64,000 bases of DNA from JAFIHK01 sp041441455. GTDB lineage: Bacteria > Bacteroidota > Bacteroidia > Bacteroidales > UBA932. The notes beneath the pieces are model-generated. The model did no database searches. It saw only the letters and a program-made list of their open reading frames with translations, and was not told the DNA's origin. Below, piece after piece: positions 54,996-63,654 of this stretch. Both the position numbers and the translations under genes were made by a program. The DNA lies in contig JASDTB010000044.1 in assembly GCA_041441455.1 (NCBI GenBank), positions 14,783 through 78,782 on the forward strand. The letters run 5' to 3'. How positions within the stretch are numbered: the stretch's first letter is position 1; every line of letters begins with the position of its first letter.

Positions 54996-57455
54996 CTACA
55001 TCTTTCCACCACCCGATGAAGCACCAGCTTGGCCGTTACCCATCTTGTCATCAACTTCCGATTTCTTTGCCTTTTTAACATTAGTGTTAAACTTTCCAAA
55101 ACGCCATGAAATACTGAAATTAGCACTTCTTCTGTACATTCTGCTCTCAGAATGAGTAGTAAAGTTAGGGTCTTTTGAGTCGTAAGAAAATTTTGTCATT
55201 CTTGTAAATGGGTCATTTACGTATAGACTTAGTGTTAACTTATCTTTAAGAAATCTTTGAGACAATCCAATATTTGACATAACTACTAATGGAGAATTGC
55301 TTTGCAATGTTACATCTCCTCCAAATACATATGTCCCAAGACTAATACTAGTCGCTTTAAATAGTTGAACATTTGCATTTATACCACCATTAAGATTAAA
55401 TCCGTCATTTTTAAGAGATGAGTTTTCATTTCTAATAGTCACATAGTTTGCATTAAAATTAAGATTAACAAAAACTTTTCCATTATAGTTATATGAGTAA
55501 TTTGCTCCGAGTCCATATCTATTATTCTTTCCAATATTTCCATAAGTGGTCTCTCTTGTTCCATCTGATTTAACAAAAGTTATTTGTTCAATATTATTAC
55601 TTGTAAAGTTTGTATTAAGATTAAGTCCAATACTCCATCTTTGTGAGGATTTTCTAAACGCAATACTGAATGAATTTCTCTTAACAGTCTTTAAATCTGG
55701 ATTCCCATAAACAATACTCATTGGATTTGTATTATCTACATAAGGGTTCAAGTATCTTATTCCTGGACGGTTCAATCTTTGAGTATAAGAGAATGAAACC
55801 GAACTCCCTTTTTTCAAACTCCACATTAAGTTTACATAAGGAACTAAATTAAACTGTCTGTTTTTAAACTCAACATTTCCACCTGGATTTTTCGAAAGAC
55901 CATCATTGAATGTATATTCCAATCTCACTCCGCCCTTCGCTGTCATTTTGTTATGTTTTAAAACATAACCTCCGTAGAAGTTTCCTACATGTTGGGTATA
56001 GTCAAGGTCATTAACTTTAGATGGATCATCAATCCAAGGATCAGATTCGTTATTACGTATTTGAACTTTAGTATCTGAGACGTTTTGTCTTAATATATAT
56101 TTTACCCCTGTCTCAATTTGGTGCTTTTTAGAGATTGGGTCGTAATAGTCAACTTGGAATGTGTGTTCATTTGAATATGCATCATTGTCTGAATTTAATT
56201 CCGAATTACTATAATTCATTAATGCTATAATTTTACTCTTTACATTTTGGTCAAGAGGATTTGCATCTAACGAGTAACTAAATGTTAGTATTTTGTCTGG
56301 TTTCTTATACGATTTTTGGTACGACAAACTACCAGATCCAGAGCCAAATTTGTATTCAGAATCTCTTGATTGATTATAAGATCTTGAAAGCTGTCCCAAA
56401 CTATTAGTATATATATTCGACATAAATGAATTACTTCGTGATACGCCAGTATAACCAAAAGCATTGAATGTAATTAAATTTAGAGAGTCTATCTCATAAC
56501 TTGCTTCGGCACCATACATTGTAAAATTATTCTTTGAATCAAAATTCCCATCAGTTACGAAATGACGGTATTGGTCACTCAGAAAGTTATAAGACTCTGC
56601 AAAACTTGTATTCTTATTAGATTGTTCTCTACCATTATAGATATTTGCACTAAATGCCAACTTACCTACTTGTGCAGAAAAATAGCCTCCAATATTGTAA
56701 CCATTTAGAGTATTTGCACCTAGACTAATATTTCCGTTATATCCATTATTAGTCTTTCTATTGGTTATGATGTTTATGATACCACTGATACCCTCTGCAT
56801 CATATTTTATTGGTGGGTTTGTAATAACCTCTATTGATTTTATTGAGCTCGCAGGCATAGCTTTGATCGCCTCTTTGAAGTTTTTTACTAACAAACCCGA
56901 AGATCTACCATTGACAAGGACTTTGTACGATCCTTCCCCATTAAGCTTAACATTTCCATCTCCGTCAACGCTAAGCATTGGAACCTTACGCAGAATGTCT
57001 GCAACATTACTTGAGGCAGCTTGAGGGTCAGAATCAATATTATAAGTCAATTTATCCGGTTCGTTTTTAATAAGAGGCTTAACCGCGGTAACTGTTACTC
57101 CAGCTAATTGTCTTCCCTCTATCATAATAAAAGTACCAATATCTACCTTAGAATCTTTCCCATCGAGAGCAATCTCCTTTTTAGTATCGGAATAACCCAG
57201 CATTGTCGCAGAGACAATATATTTCCCTTCACCTGGAGCGTCAATGATAAACTTACCATCAGCACCACCAGCAACTGCCTTTATTAATTTTTTTGAAGAA
57301 TCGAATATGGCAATTGTCGGATATTCAATATTTCTGCCCGACAGACTGTCTTTAACATAACCAGTCAATACAATTTTGGCTGGGGAAGATTTCTGCGCAA
57401 AAGCACAATTGCCGATAAATATCAGCAATACAAGGAGATATAATTCCCGTTTCAT
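54996..57455 (-). CDS. TonB-dependent-receptor-like outer-membrane beta-barrel protein
   Basis: This 819-residue protein has a signal peptide ending near NCAFAQ. A carboxypeptidase-regulatory-like domain follows (about 28-110), then a plug (SSNVADILRKVPMLSVDGDG, YKVLVNGRSSG, SIKSIEVITNPPIKYDAEG) and an OMP_b-brl_3-type barrel. After the barrel's SISWRFGKF terminus comes a basic and then glycine-rich tail of about 25 residues (KKAKKSE to GASSGGGKM), which is common in this family. No SusD partner is present. The ligand is unknown. Confidence 0.9.
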   Translation of the reverse strand: MKRELYLLVLLIFIGNCAFAQKSSPAKIVLTGYVKDSLSGRNIEYPTIAIFDSSKKLIKAVAGGADGKFIIDAPGEGKYIVSATMLGYSDTKKEIALDGKDSKVDIGTFIMIEGRQLAGVTVTAVKPLIKNEPDKLTYNIDSDPQAASSNVADILRKVPMLSVDGDGNVKLNGEGSYKVLVNGRSSGLLVKNFKEAIKAMPASSIKSIEVITNPPIKYDAEGISGIINIITNRKTNNGYNGNISLGANTLNGYNIGGYFSAQVGKLAFSANIYNGREQSNKNTSFAESYNFLSDQYRHFVTDGNFDSKNNFTMYGAEASYEIDSLNLITFNAFGYTGVSRSNSFMSNIYTNSLGQLSRSYNQSRDSEYKFGSGSGSLSYQKSYKKPDKILTFSYSLDANPLDQNVKSKIIALMNYSNSELNSDNDAYSNEHTFQVDYYDPISKKHQIETGVKYILRQNVSDTKVQIRNNESDPWIDDPSKVNDLDYTQHVGNFYGGYVLKHNKMTAKGGVRLEYTFNDGLSKNPGGNVEFKNRQFNLVPYVNLMWSLKKGSSVSFSYTQRLNRPGIRYLNPYVDNTNPMSIVYGNPDLKTVKRNSFSIAFRKSSQRWSIGLNLNTNFTSNNIEQITFVKSDGTRETTYGNIGKNNRYGLGANYSYNYNGKVFVNLNFNANYVTIRNENSSLKNDGFNLNGGINANVQLFKATSISLGTYVFGGDVTLQSNSPLVVMSNIGLSQRFLKDKLTLSLYVNDPFTRMTKFSYDSKDPNFTTHSESRMYRRSANFSISWRFGKFNTNVKKAKKSEVDDKMGNGQAGASSGGGKM

Positions 57456-57522
57456 TTTATAGAAGTGATAAGTGATTAAATATAAAGCACATATATCACC
57501 TCGTCAAATATTGTGCCGTTAA

Positions 57523-59088
57523 TTAGTTGAGATAAGTGCCATCAGTCCAATTTTCCGTAGTGTAGAAACTTGATAATGACTCAAAAGGACCAATTAAATT
57601 TTTGTTGTTTACAATATAGTACTTGCCCTCAATTTTGCAAACAAACACAAAACCACTTTTGACTCCGAATCTAAAGTATTTAATCTCTTCAAATGGGCCA
57701 TATTTAATACCATCAATTAGAATATAGTTTTCTACTAACTCTCCAGATTTAGAGATAACATTGACGCCATATCTACCATCTGGCATTACAAATAAATATT
57801 TAATTTCAGAGAATGGCCCATAATTGCCAGAAGGGGTAATAATATATTTAAATCTCCCCCAAACCCATGAAATTGGCTGATATTTAGCTGTTAAATAAAT
57901 TCTCTCAATTATACCTATGAATGGCCCAAATGATTTTTCATTAATAGCGTAAAAACTCTTCGTATCTTTTTTGTCTTTACGATAAGAGTACGCATAGACA
58001 TTATTATCAAAATATAAATCATCTACCATACCCATATTCTCACCCTTAACCTCACCATTAATATTTAGGTTAGACCAACCATTTTTTTCAAATGCAAATG
58101 CGAACTCGCCATTATCTTTGATGATTAATCTCTTTACATATTCATAAGGGCCATAAACCTTACCACTAATATTATAATAATATTTACCCCCATTTTGGTA
58201 TTTAAAGACAAAAATATCATTATTCACCCAATTTAAATGCTCAAAATCAACCTCATCATACGGGCCAAATGTCTGCTTATTTAGGTAATTAACATACCAT
58301 TTTTTATCCTTAAGATATTTATAAATAATACCAGCTTGCACAAATCGAAGAATTACCAGGTTGTCAAAAGGTCCAATTATTGAGTCGCGTTTGAATAAAT
58401 AATATTTATCGCCCTTCTTTTTTACAAATGCTCCGAGTCTGTGATAACCATATATTTGGACACTATCAGTAAGATAACTTTTATTATCAATATTTATATA
58501 GAAATTACCAGAGGTGTCAGAATATTCGTAATATTTTATGCCGTCTTCACTTACTCCTTGAGAAACATCTGATTCGTTAACAAGAGGGCCGTATTTAACT
58601 CCATTAATAACTGCAAATCGCTCTTTTTGAGAGACTAAATATGTATAACCATAATCTCCTTTTGAATTTAGAGTTAATGACTTAGTTACAACTGTTGGAT
58701 ATGGGCCAAGAATTTTACCACTCACATTAACGTATCTCCTCTTATCCTTACTATAAATAAAGATATAATCCCCCTTTTCATTCATTAAAACTGGAGTCAT
58801 ATTCTTTACCTCCTTATTACTTACATATTCATAAGGTCCCATTAATTTACCATTGACATCAACATAAACACCGTCATCTTTAAAGAGAATCATGGAGTAG
58901 TTTTTACCCATAAATCTTAAAAAGTCTGCATTATCAATGACTTTTCCCCTAAAATGTACTTTTTTAACTCCATCCTGTTCATAACTAAAGCTAAAATCAC
59001 TTGAACATAAAGTGTCTTTTGATTGAGAGAAAGCAACAGATGATAGAGTTAAAATGCTCAATACTGTTGCTAATAGATATCTTTTCAA
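57523..59088 (-). CDS. Secreted protein of about twelve GP(Y/F) repeats, function unknown
   Basis: This 521-residue protein starts at a TTG codon (59088) that opens a signal peptide (MKRYLLATVL to VAFSQ). The rest is a string of repeats of about 36-44 residues. Each has roughly the form hydration-turn, Y-v-n-(v/i)-n-G-k, GP(Y/F/L)-e-x-(v/i). GP motifs occur at residues 84, 128, 167, 239, 275, 313, 388, 424, 464 and 500. The two double-length gaps hold degenerate copies near 204 and 350. The pattern resembles WG-type beta repeats and suggests a propeller or solenoid in the periplasm or on the surface. No enzyme motif was seen. A TTTG-N20-TATATTTG promoter precedes it. Confidence 0.72.
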   Translation of the reverse strand: MKRYLLATVLSILTLSSVAFSQSKDTLCSSDFSFSYEQDGVKKVHFRGKVIDNADFLRFMGKNYSMILFKDDGVYVDVNGKLMGPYEYVSNKEVKNMTPVLMNEKGDYIFIYSKDKRRYVNVSGKILGPYPTVVTKSLTLNSKGDYGYTYLVSQKERFAVINGVKYGPLVNESDVSQGVSEDGIKYYEYSDTSGNFYINIDNKSYLTDSVQIYGYHRLGAFVKKKGDKYYLFKRDSIIGPFDNLVILRFVQAGIIYKYLKDKKWYVNYLNKQTFGPYDEVDFEHLNWVNNDIFVFKYQNGGKYYYNISGKVYGPYEYVKRLIIKDNGEFAFAFEKNGWSNLNINGEVKGENMGMVDDLYFDNNVYAYSYRKDKKDTKSFYAINEKSFGPFIGIIERIYLTAKYQPISWVWGRFKYIITPSGNYGPFSEIKYLFVMPDGRYGVNVISKSGELVENYILIDGIKYGPFEEIKYFRFGVKSGFVFVCKIEGKYYIVNNKNLIGPFESLSSFYTTENWTDGTYLN

Positions 59089-59118
59089 TTGTCTAAATTT
59101 AATTTATAATTTAAGAAA

Positions 59119-59150
59119 CAAATATAAACAATTATCAATCAAAGAGCAAA
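59119..59150 (-). promoter_or_regulatory. Predicted promoter of the GP-repeat gene
   Basis: The minus strand has TTTG (59150-59147), 20 nt, then TATATTTG (59126-59119), a full -33/-7 match with canonical spacing. The start TTG is 30 bp downstream of the box. The -33 part lies inside the end of the preceding gene. Confidence 0.6.
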
Positions 59151-59615
59151 ATAGGCTATCAGAGGATAGAGAAAAGAGAGGCTCAGAAAAGCCATAATAA
59201 ATGGTCTGTTTACATTCTGCCATTTGAAATTTTTGTTCTTTATCGCATCTACTGCATGATTGATAGCAGAACCAATGAAAAAGAAGAGAAAGACAAACAG
59301 AACCGAGATCTCTGACTCAATTCCCCACTCTAAAATATTTACGATAACCGCACCAAATGTTACTGCAAGCATAGCAATAGCAGACTGCTTCTGATAATTG
59401 CTCCCTTTTTCGTAACCCTTCTCCTTAGCAGCTTTATCGCCCCAAAGAAGTCCCTCAAGTCCAGATAATCCTGCAACTATTATGATTACAAGCGGAATCA
59501 TAAAATGAAGCTGAGAAACAGGATCGTAAGTAGTTCCAGAATACCCGATGTAGTATCCAAAGAATATTGTTGCACAGACTGCAACTATCCTAAAAAAATC
59601 TAAAAACTTTATCAT
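59139..59615 (-). CDS. Small polytopic membrane protein, possibly DUF6790-like
   Basis: This 158-residue protein has about five hydrophobic segments (about 6-24, 38-56, 78-98, 104-124, 138-157). A polar loop, EGLLWGDKAAKEKGYEKGSN, lies between the second and third. It follows rsgA by 45 bp in the same orientation. The loop pattern resembles DUF6790 proteins from memory, with low certainty. The function is unknown. Confidence 0.6.
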   Translation of the reverse strand: MIKFLDFFRIVAVCATIFFGYYIGYSGTTYDPVSQLHFMIPLVIIIVAGLSGLEGLLWGDKAAKEKGYEKGSNYQKQSAIAMLAVTFGAVIVNILEWGIESEISVLFVFLFFFIGSAINHAVDAIKNKNFKWQNVNRPFIMAFLSLSFLYPLIAYFAL

Positions 59616-59660
59616 GGCATTAAGAATTTTTATACCATGATAAAGTTATGATTTTAAAAT

Positions 59661-60713
59661 CTATTTTTTCTTGATTCTTACCACTTCGTTGACCATTTTT
59701 GAAAACGATTTTTCATGTTTTCGCCTTTCATATTCTGATTTCGAAAAATGTTGAGACTCCTTCCGAAGTTTCAGATAGCTTTCGTACACTCCTTCACTAA
59801 GAGAACCATTTGAAAGGGCTTCAGCAACAGCACAGTCCGGCTCTCCGGTATGTGTGCAATCTTTGAACTTGCAATTTTTTTCTAGAGCTGACACATCTAA
59901 GACTGTCGATAATAGTTCATTATCGTCCACCGTGATTCCAAACTCTCTGACCCCTGGAGTATCTACCAGCACAGCAGAGTCTTCTAATAAAATCATCTCC
60001 CTCCTTGTTGAGGTATGTCTGCCCTTTCCCGAAAAATCGCTCAAAGACGAAGTTGCAAGGAGCTCCGCCCCATACAAAGCATTCACAAGGGAGCTCTTTC
60101 CGACTCCCGAAGAACCAATAAAGACAACCGTCTCACCCTCTTTAGCATGGGCTTTAAGCTTCTCTATACTCCGAGAATCATAAATACTAGTTTTAATAAT
60201 CGGCATCTTGTTCGAAAGATGAGACAAACTCTTTTCCACATCATTTTCATTATGAGAAATGTCTGCCTTTGTGAGAACAAGAATAGGTGCGATGCCCTCT
60301 GACTCAACCTGGACGATAAATCGCTCTGCCCTTCTCGCACTGAAATTGGCATCTAACCCAATCACAATAAAAGCCTTATCTACATGAGAAGCGATTGATT
60401 GCTTAGTAGAGATGGTTCCACTTCGTTTCCTGTAGAGAGACTTTGTCCGAGGCAGAATATCTAAAATGATACCTCTTTGTTCATCTGTTTTTTGAAATAA
60501 GACCCAATCGCCAGTGCAAGGATACTCCTCTGGTGTTTTGCCAAAGAGGATATTTCCTGCAAGCTCGCACTTAAAAAGAGCTTCGTCGGTAATTACTTCG
60601 TAGCAAGTTTTGTGAACAACAGTAACTCTTCCGTGTGGCAGATGTGAAAATTGAGAATTTTGTTTTTGCTGGAACAGAGTATCGTTCCAACCATATTTTT
60701 GAATAAGATTCAT
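59661..60713 (-). CDS. rsgA: Ribosome small-subunit biogenesis GTPase RsgA
   Basis: This 350-residue circularly permuted GTPase acts in late 30S maturation. The N-terminal OB-fold (about 30-100) is followed by G4 (TKAD, 148-151), then G1 (GSSGVGKS, 200-207), the G2 region GRHTST and G3 (DTPG, 251-254). This order is the hallmark of RsgA. The C-terminal zinc finger has Cys281, Cys286, His288 and Cys294. A TATTTTTG box lies 55 bp upstream. Confidence 0.96.
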   Translation of the reverse strand: MNLIQKYGWNDTLFQQKQNSQFSHLPHGRVTVVHKTCYEVITDEALFKCELAGNILFGKTPEEYPCTGDWVLFQKTDEQRGIILDILPRTKSLYRKRSGTISTKQSIASHVDKAFIVIGLDANFSARRAERFIVQVESEGIAPILVLTKADISHNENDVEKSLSHLSNKMPIIKTSIYDSRSIEKLKAHAKEGETVVFIGSSGVGKSSLVNALYGAELLATSSLSDFSGKGRHTSTRREMILLEDSAVLVDTPGVREFGITVDDNELLSTVLDVSALEKNCKFKDCTHTGEPDCAVAEALSNGSLSEGVYESYLKLRKESQHFSKSEYERRKHEKSFSKMVNEVVRIKKK

Positions 60714-60767
60714 TGCTTATCGATTTAATTTGTAAATGAATCTGTTTTTAATCATAAGTCAACGGCG

Positions 60768-60775
60768 CAAAAATA
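60768..60775 (-). promoter_or_regulatory. -7 box (TATTTTTG) for rsgA
   Basis: The minus strand reads TATTTTTG, a full match to TAnnTTTG, giving a leader of roughly 50 nt before the rsgA ATG. No clear -33 element was found. Confidence 0.5.
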
Positions 60776-60803
60776 GAAAAAATAATTCTACTGTAATAAC
60801 ATA

Positions 60804-60835
60804 TTTGGTCTAATCATAATTATTTCGTACTTTTG
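60804..60835 (+). promoter_or_regulatory. Predicted promoter of the plus-strand AbiE pair
   Basis: TTTG (60804-60807), a 20-nt spacer, then TACTTTTG (60828-60835) match the Bacteroidetes promoter consensus in sequence and spacing. The spacer contains the 8-bp palindrome ATAATTAT (60816-60823). AbiEi proteins are known to autorepress, so this could be a binding site, but that is speculative. Confidence 0.65.
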
Positions 60836-60860
60836 TGAACTAAACATTGATATTAACCCA

Positions 60861-61439
60861 ATGAATAGTTCTCGAAATAGCGATTTAATTTTATCAATTT
60901 ATAGCGACACACGAACTGTGTTCTTATTGAACGACGTTGCTATGCTTATCGGAGAGAGTGATTTTAAGAAGCTTAACGAACGGTTGAATTACTATGTTCG
61001 CAGAGGAAAGTTGCTCCGTCCGCGAAAAGGCATTTATGTTAAACCCAACTACGATCCCAAAGAGTTGGCATGTTTGCTTTATACTCCGTCTTATATTTCT
61101 CTGGAATACGTTTTACAAAAAGCTGGCGTTATTTTCCAATATGATGAACGAATAACTGCAGTCAGCTATTTGAGCCGTAGTGTAGATATAGAAGGCCACA
61201 CTTACGCCTATCGAAAAATCAAGGGAGAAATACTTATCGTCACGCAAGGAATCAATCAAATCGATAATGTAAATATTGCGACACCCGAACGTGCCTTTTT
61301 GGACATCCTCTATTTAGATTCAACATACTATTTCGACAACCTTAATCCTCTTGATAAAAAATTAATAACTAAACTTTTGCCGATATATAATTCAAAAACG
61401 CTTATGGCAAGAGTAAAAAAACTACTCGCAAATGGCTAA
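60861..61439 (+). CDS. AbiEi-type antitoxin/transcriptional regulator
   Basis: This 192-residue protein has an N-terminal winged-helix-like region (about 8-60; TVFLLNDVAMLIG, LNYYVRRGKLLRPRKGIYV). A C-terminal antitoxin domain follows, with PSYISLEYVLQKAG and the family signature ATPERAFLDILYLD. It overlaps the AbiEii-type toxin gene by 8 bp. In the known AbiE systems this protein neutralises the toxin without binding it (type IV) and represses its own promoter. It is a distinct family member from the second antitoxin at 62982. Confidence 0.88.
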   Translation: MNSSRNSDLILSIYSDTRTVFLLNDVAMLIGESDFKKLNERLNYYVRRGKLLRPRKGIYVKPNYDPKELACLLYTPSYISLEYVLQKAGVIFQYDERITAVSYLSRSVDIEGHTYAYRKIKGEILIVTQGINQIDNVNIATPERAFLDILYLDSTYYFDNLNPLDKKLITKLLPIYNSKTLMARVKKLLANG

Positions 61440-62139
61440 CATCAATAAACATAAATTTTTTCTGATGCAGATACTCAAAGATATCTATTCTGATATTGAA
61501 TTAGCAAATAGCCTAGGCTTTAAAGGAGGAACGGCATTGATGTTTTTTTATGATTTGCCACGTTTTTCTGTCGATTTGGATTTCAATTTACTCGACTTAA
61601 CAAAAGAAAAAACAGTTTATGAAAAGGTACGAAGAATCTTGTTGAAATACGGCAAAATATTCGACGAAGCATTGAAGTTCTATGGTCCTATTATCGTATT
61701 GGATTATGGTGTGGGCGAACGAAAATTGAAAGTAGAAATTTCCAACCGGCAGTGGAAAAACCAATACGAAAGAAAAAACCTGCTGGGTATTAATATGGAG
61801 GTAATGGTTGCTCCGGATATGTTCGCTCATAAACTCTGTGCTTTACTTGACTGGGAAGAATTAACGAATCGTGATATCTTCGATAGTTGGTTTTTCATGC
61901 AGAAACAAATGCCTATAAATAAAGAGATTGTCGAAACCCGCATGGAAATGTCTCTGGCAGATTACATCCAAAAATGTATAAACCATCTAGAAAAAATGAG
62001 TGATCGAGGCATTCTGAACGGTTTAGGGGAGTTAATGGATGAGGAAATGAAGAAATTCGTTCGGACAAAGCTACGGACAGAAACCATATCCCTGCTTCGG
62101 TTCTATAAAGAATTTCCGATTCTAGCAAAGAGTGTTTAA
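61432..62139 (+). CDS. AbiEii/AbiGii-type nucleotidyltransferase toxin
   Basis: This 235-residue protein has the nucleotidyltransferase motif GFKGGTALMFFYDLPRFS (GGT at 32-34) followed by VDLDFN with Asp48 and Asp50. Further motifs are the conserved Lys region LKVEISNRQW and the C-terminal HKLCALLDWEELTNRDIFD. Such toxins transfer nucleotides (for example to tRNA) and give abortive infection or plasmid stability. It overlaps the antitoxin by 8 bp. It ends 57 bp from the stop of the opposing toxin gene. Confidence 0.88.
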   Translation: MANINKHKFFLMQILKDIYSDIELANSLGFKGGTALMFFYDLPRFSVDLDFNLLDLTKEKTVYEKVRRILLKYGKIFDEALKFYGPIIVLDYGVGERKLKVEISNRQWKNQYERKNLLGINMEVMVAPDMFAHKLCALLDWEELTNRDIFDSWFFMQKQMPINKEIVETRMEMSLADYIQKCINHLEKMSDRGILNGLGELMDEEMKKFVRTKLRTETISLLRFYKEFPILAKSV

Positions 62140-62196
62140 TTGCCAAATCATACTTGAACACGATCAGCATCCATTTTAATAGTTCTTTCGCAAAAA

Positions 62197-62985
62197 TTAT
62201 TCAATAATTGAATCTAAAAATTCCCCAAATCTCAAAATTCTCTCGCTGTTTGCTTTATTGAAAAGCAAATGTTCAAAATCCTGTTGCTTCTTCTTTAAAT
62301 CGACTGTTTTCAATAGCTCTCCAGTTGCTTGTTTGAAATCTTGTAAGTTATGAATTCCACAACGTTTTGATAAGAAATCGTAATCGGGTTTTGCCTGCGA
62401 CAATAAAAACATTAAGTCGTAAAAATCGTGTCCTTTTGCACGGGCTAACATAGCAGCTATCTTCATGCTGCATAATACGCCATCAGAAGGAACGGGAAAC
62501 GGGAAAAAGAATCCGCACCCTTTGATATTTGTGATAACAGGGGTATAAACGATTCCTTGATTTTGGCTTTCTACTTTTATCAGAAAGCGTTCTTCCTTAT
62601 GCCCGCTCAACCCCAAATCAAACAGGAGTTCCGGAAAATGAATATTACGTCTAAATGCTGCCAACTTCGGATTGTCCTTATCTCTTGCTTCCACACGAAG
62701 CCCCGAACGCTCTAAAAATTGGATTACACCGTTTGTCATTTCAATAAACTCTTCTTTCGATAAGTCTTTGCAGTCGAAATCCAAATCTTCAGAAAACCGG
62801 TCTATCCCTTTTACCAAACGAAGGTTTGTTCCACCAATAAAAGCCATCTTTTGGATGCTTGGCGTAGTAGAGAGGTAATCCAAAATCATCAACTGCAAAT
62901 ACTCTTTCAGCATGTGCTTATCGAAACCTGAATTTCCACGGATTTGAGCCGGAAAATAATTTCTTATCTGTTCAATCTGTATCAT
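62197..62985 (-). CDS. AbiEii-type nucleotidyltransferase toxin, second system
   Basis: This 262-residue protein has the motif MAFIGGTNLRLVKGIDRFS (GGT at 51-53), SEDLDFD with catalytic Asp67 and Asp69, and a late motif MKIAAMLARAKGHDFYDLM typical of AbiEii. It is clearly different in sequence from the toxin at 61432. Its start overlaps its antitoxin's stop by 4 bp (ATGA). It is probably a chromosomal defence or addiction module. Confidence 0.9.
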   Translation of the reverse strand: MIQIEQIRNYFPAQIRGNSGFDKHMLKEYLQLMILDYLSTTPSIQKMAFIGGTNLRLVKGIDRFSEDLDFDCKDLSKEEFIEMTNGVIQFLERSGLRVEARDKDNPKLAAFRRNIHFPELLFDLGLSGHKEERFLIKVESQNQGIVYTPVITNIKGCGFFFPFPVPSDGVLCSMKIAAMLARAKGHDFYDLMFLLSQAKPDYDFLSKRCGIHNLQDFKQATGELLKTVDLKKKQQDFEHLLFNKANSERILRFGEFLDSIIE

Positions 62986-63599
62986 AAATCGTAAGTTCTA
63001 AGAAGTAGTTTTACCCGATGGTCGAGTGCCTTGCTTTGAAACTTGGCTGAATAGTCCATTAGTAAATCCTTGTTTAAATCAACTTGCAGGAAATCTTCAT
63101 CCAAGCGCAACTCTTCCAATTCCTGCTCATTATCGTAGAACGGATATAGATATAGCAAATCAAGTAAAGCCTTTTCAGGTGAGGCAAACTGTATGGTGCG
63201 GTTGTCTGCCACTGGCTTCAACTCGTACCCGAACATCAGGTTTTCCTTGACATTTTTATAAGAGTATTCGCCGAAGTCATTGGCGAATGATGCTGTTTTC
63301 AGGGTTGTCACACTGGTAATCTGCACCACAGCTTCAGGTATCATCCCGTAGAACGCCAATGCAGTGTGCAGACTAATGTAAGACGGACGATAAATCCTAT
63401 TAGCAAAATATAGAGAAAAATCTGGCTTGCTCTTATATTCGGGGAAAGCAAAATATCCCTGCCGTAAACGGACAAGATACCCTTTCTTCAACCAACGAGT
63501 AAGATTATTGCGGTCAAAATCGGGTTGCCATGCATATACCTGATAGATATTAAAGCATGCCAAATCGAATAGTTGATTCTTAAATTCCAGAAAGTTCAT
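62982..63599 (-). CDS. AbiEi-type antitoxin/regulator, second system
   Basis: The start is placed at the ATG at 63599 (MNFLEFKNQLFDLACF) because a consensus promoter lies at 63625-63654, inside a longer frame that reaches 63671. The resulting 205-residue protein has an N-terminal winged-helix-like part (LTRWLKKGYLVRLRQGYFAFP). The antitoxin signature is PSYISLHTALAFYGMIPEAV followed by FASPEKALLDLLYLYP. It is translationally coupled to the toxin downstream. It is expected to neutralise that toxin and repress its own promoter. Confidence 0.87.
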   Translation of the reverse strand: MNFLEFKNQLFDLACFNIYQVYAWQPDFDRNNLTRWLKKGYLVRLRQGYFAFPEYKSKPDFSLYFANRIYRPSYISLHTALAFYGMIPEAVVQITSVTTLKTASFANDFGEYSYKNVKENLMFGYELKPVADNRTIQFASPEKALLDLLYLYPFYDNEQELEELRLDEDFLQVDLNKDLLMDYSAKFQSKALDHRVKLLLRTYDL

Positions 63600-63624
63600 T
63601 TTTTGTTTTGTTTCTATAATGCTG

Positions 63625-63654
63625 CAAATATAATGCATTTTGGAAACAAAACAA
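63625..63654 (-). promoter_or_regulatory. Predicted promoter of the minus-strand AbiE pair
   Basis: On the minus strand TTG (63654-63652), a 19-nt spacer and TATATTTG (63632-63625) match the consensus in sequence and spacing. The box lies 25 bp before the chosen antitoxin ATG. Confidence 0.6.

Noticed and set aside
57456..57522. GTGATA/TATCAC inverted arms between the GP-repeat gene and the receptor gene
   Set aside because: The loop would exceed 20 nt and no T-run follows, so a terminator or operator call is not supported.
62140..62196. Search for a terminator between the convergent AbiE toxin genes
   Set aside because: No stem-loop with a T-run was found in the 57-bp gap, so none is annotated.
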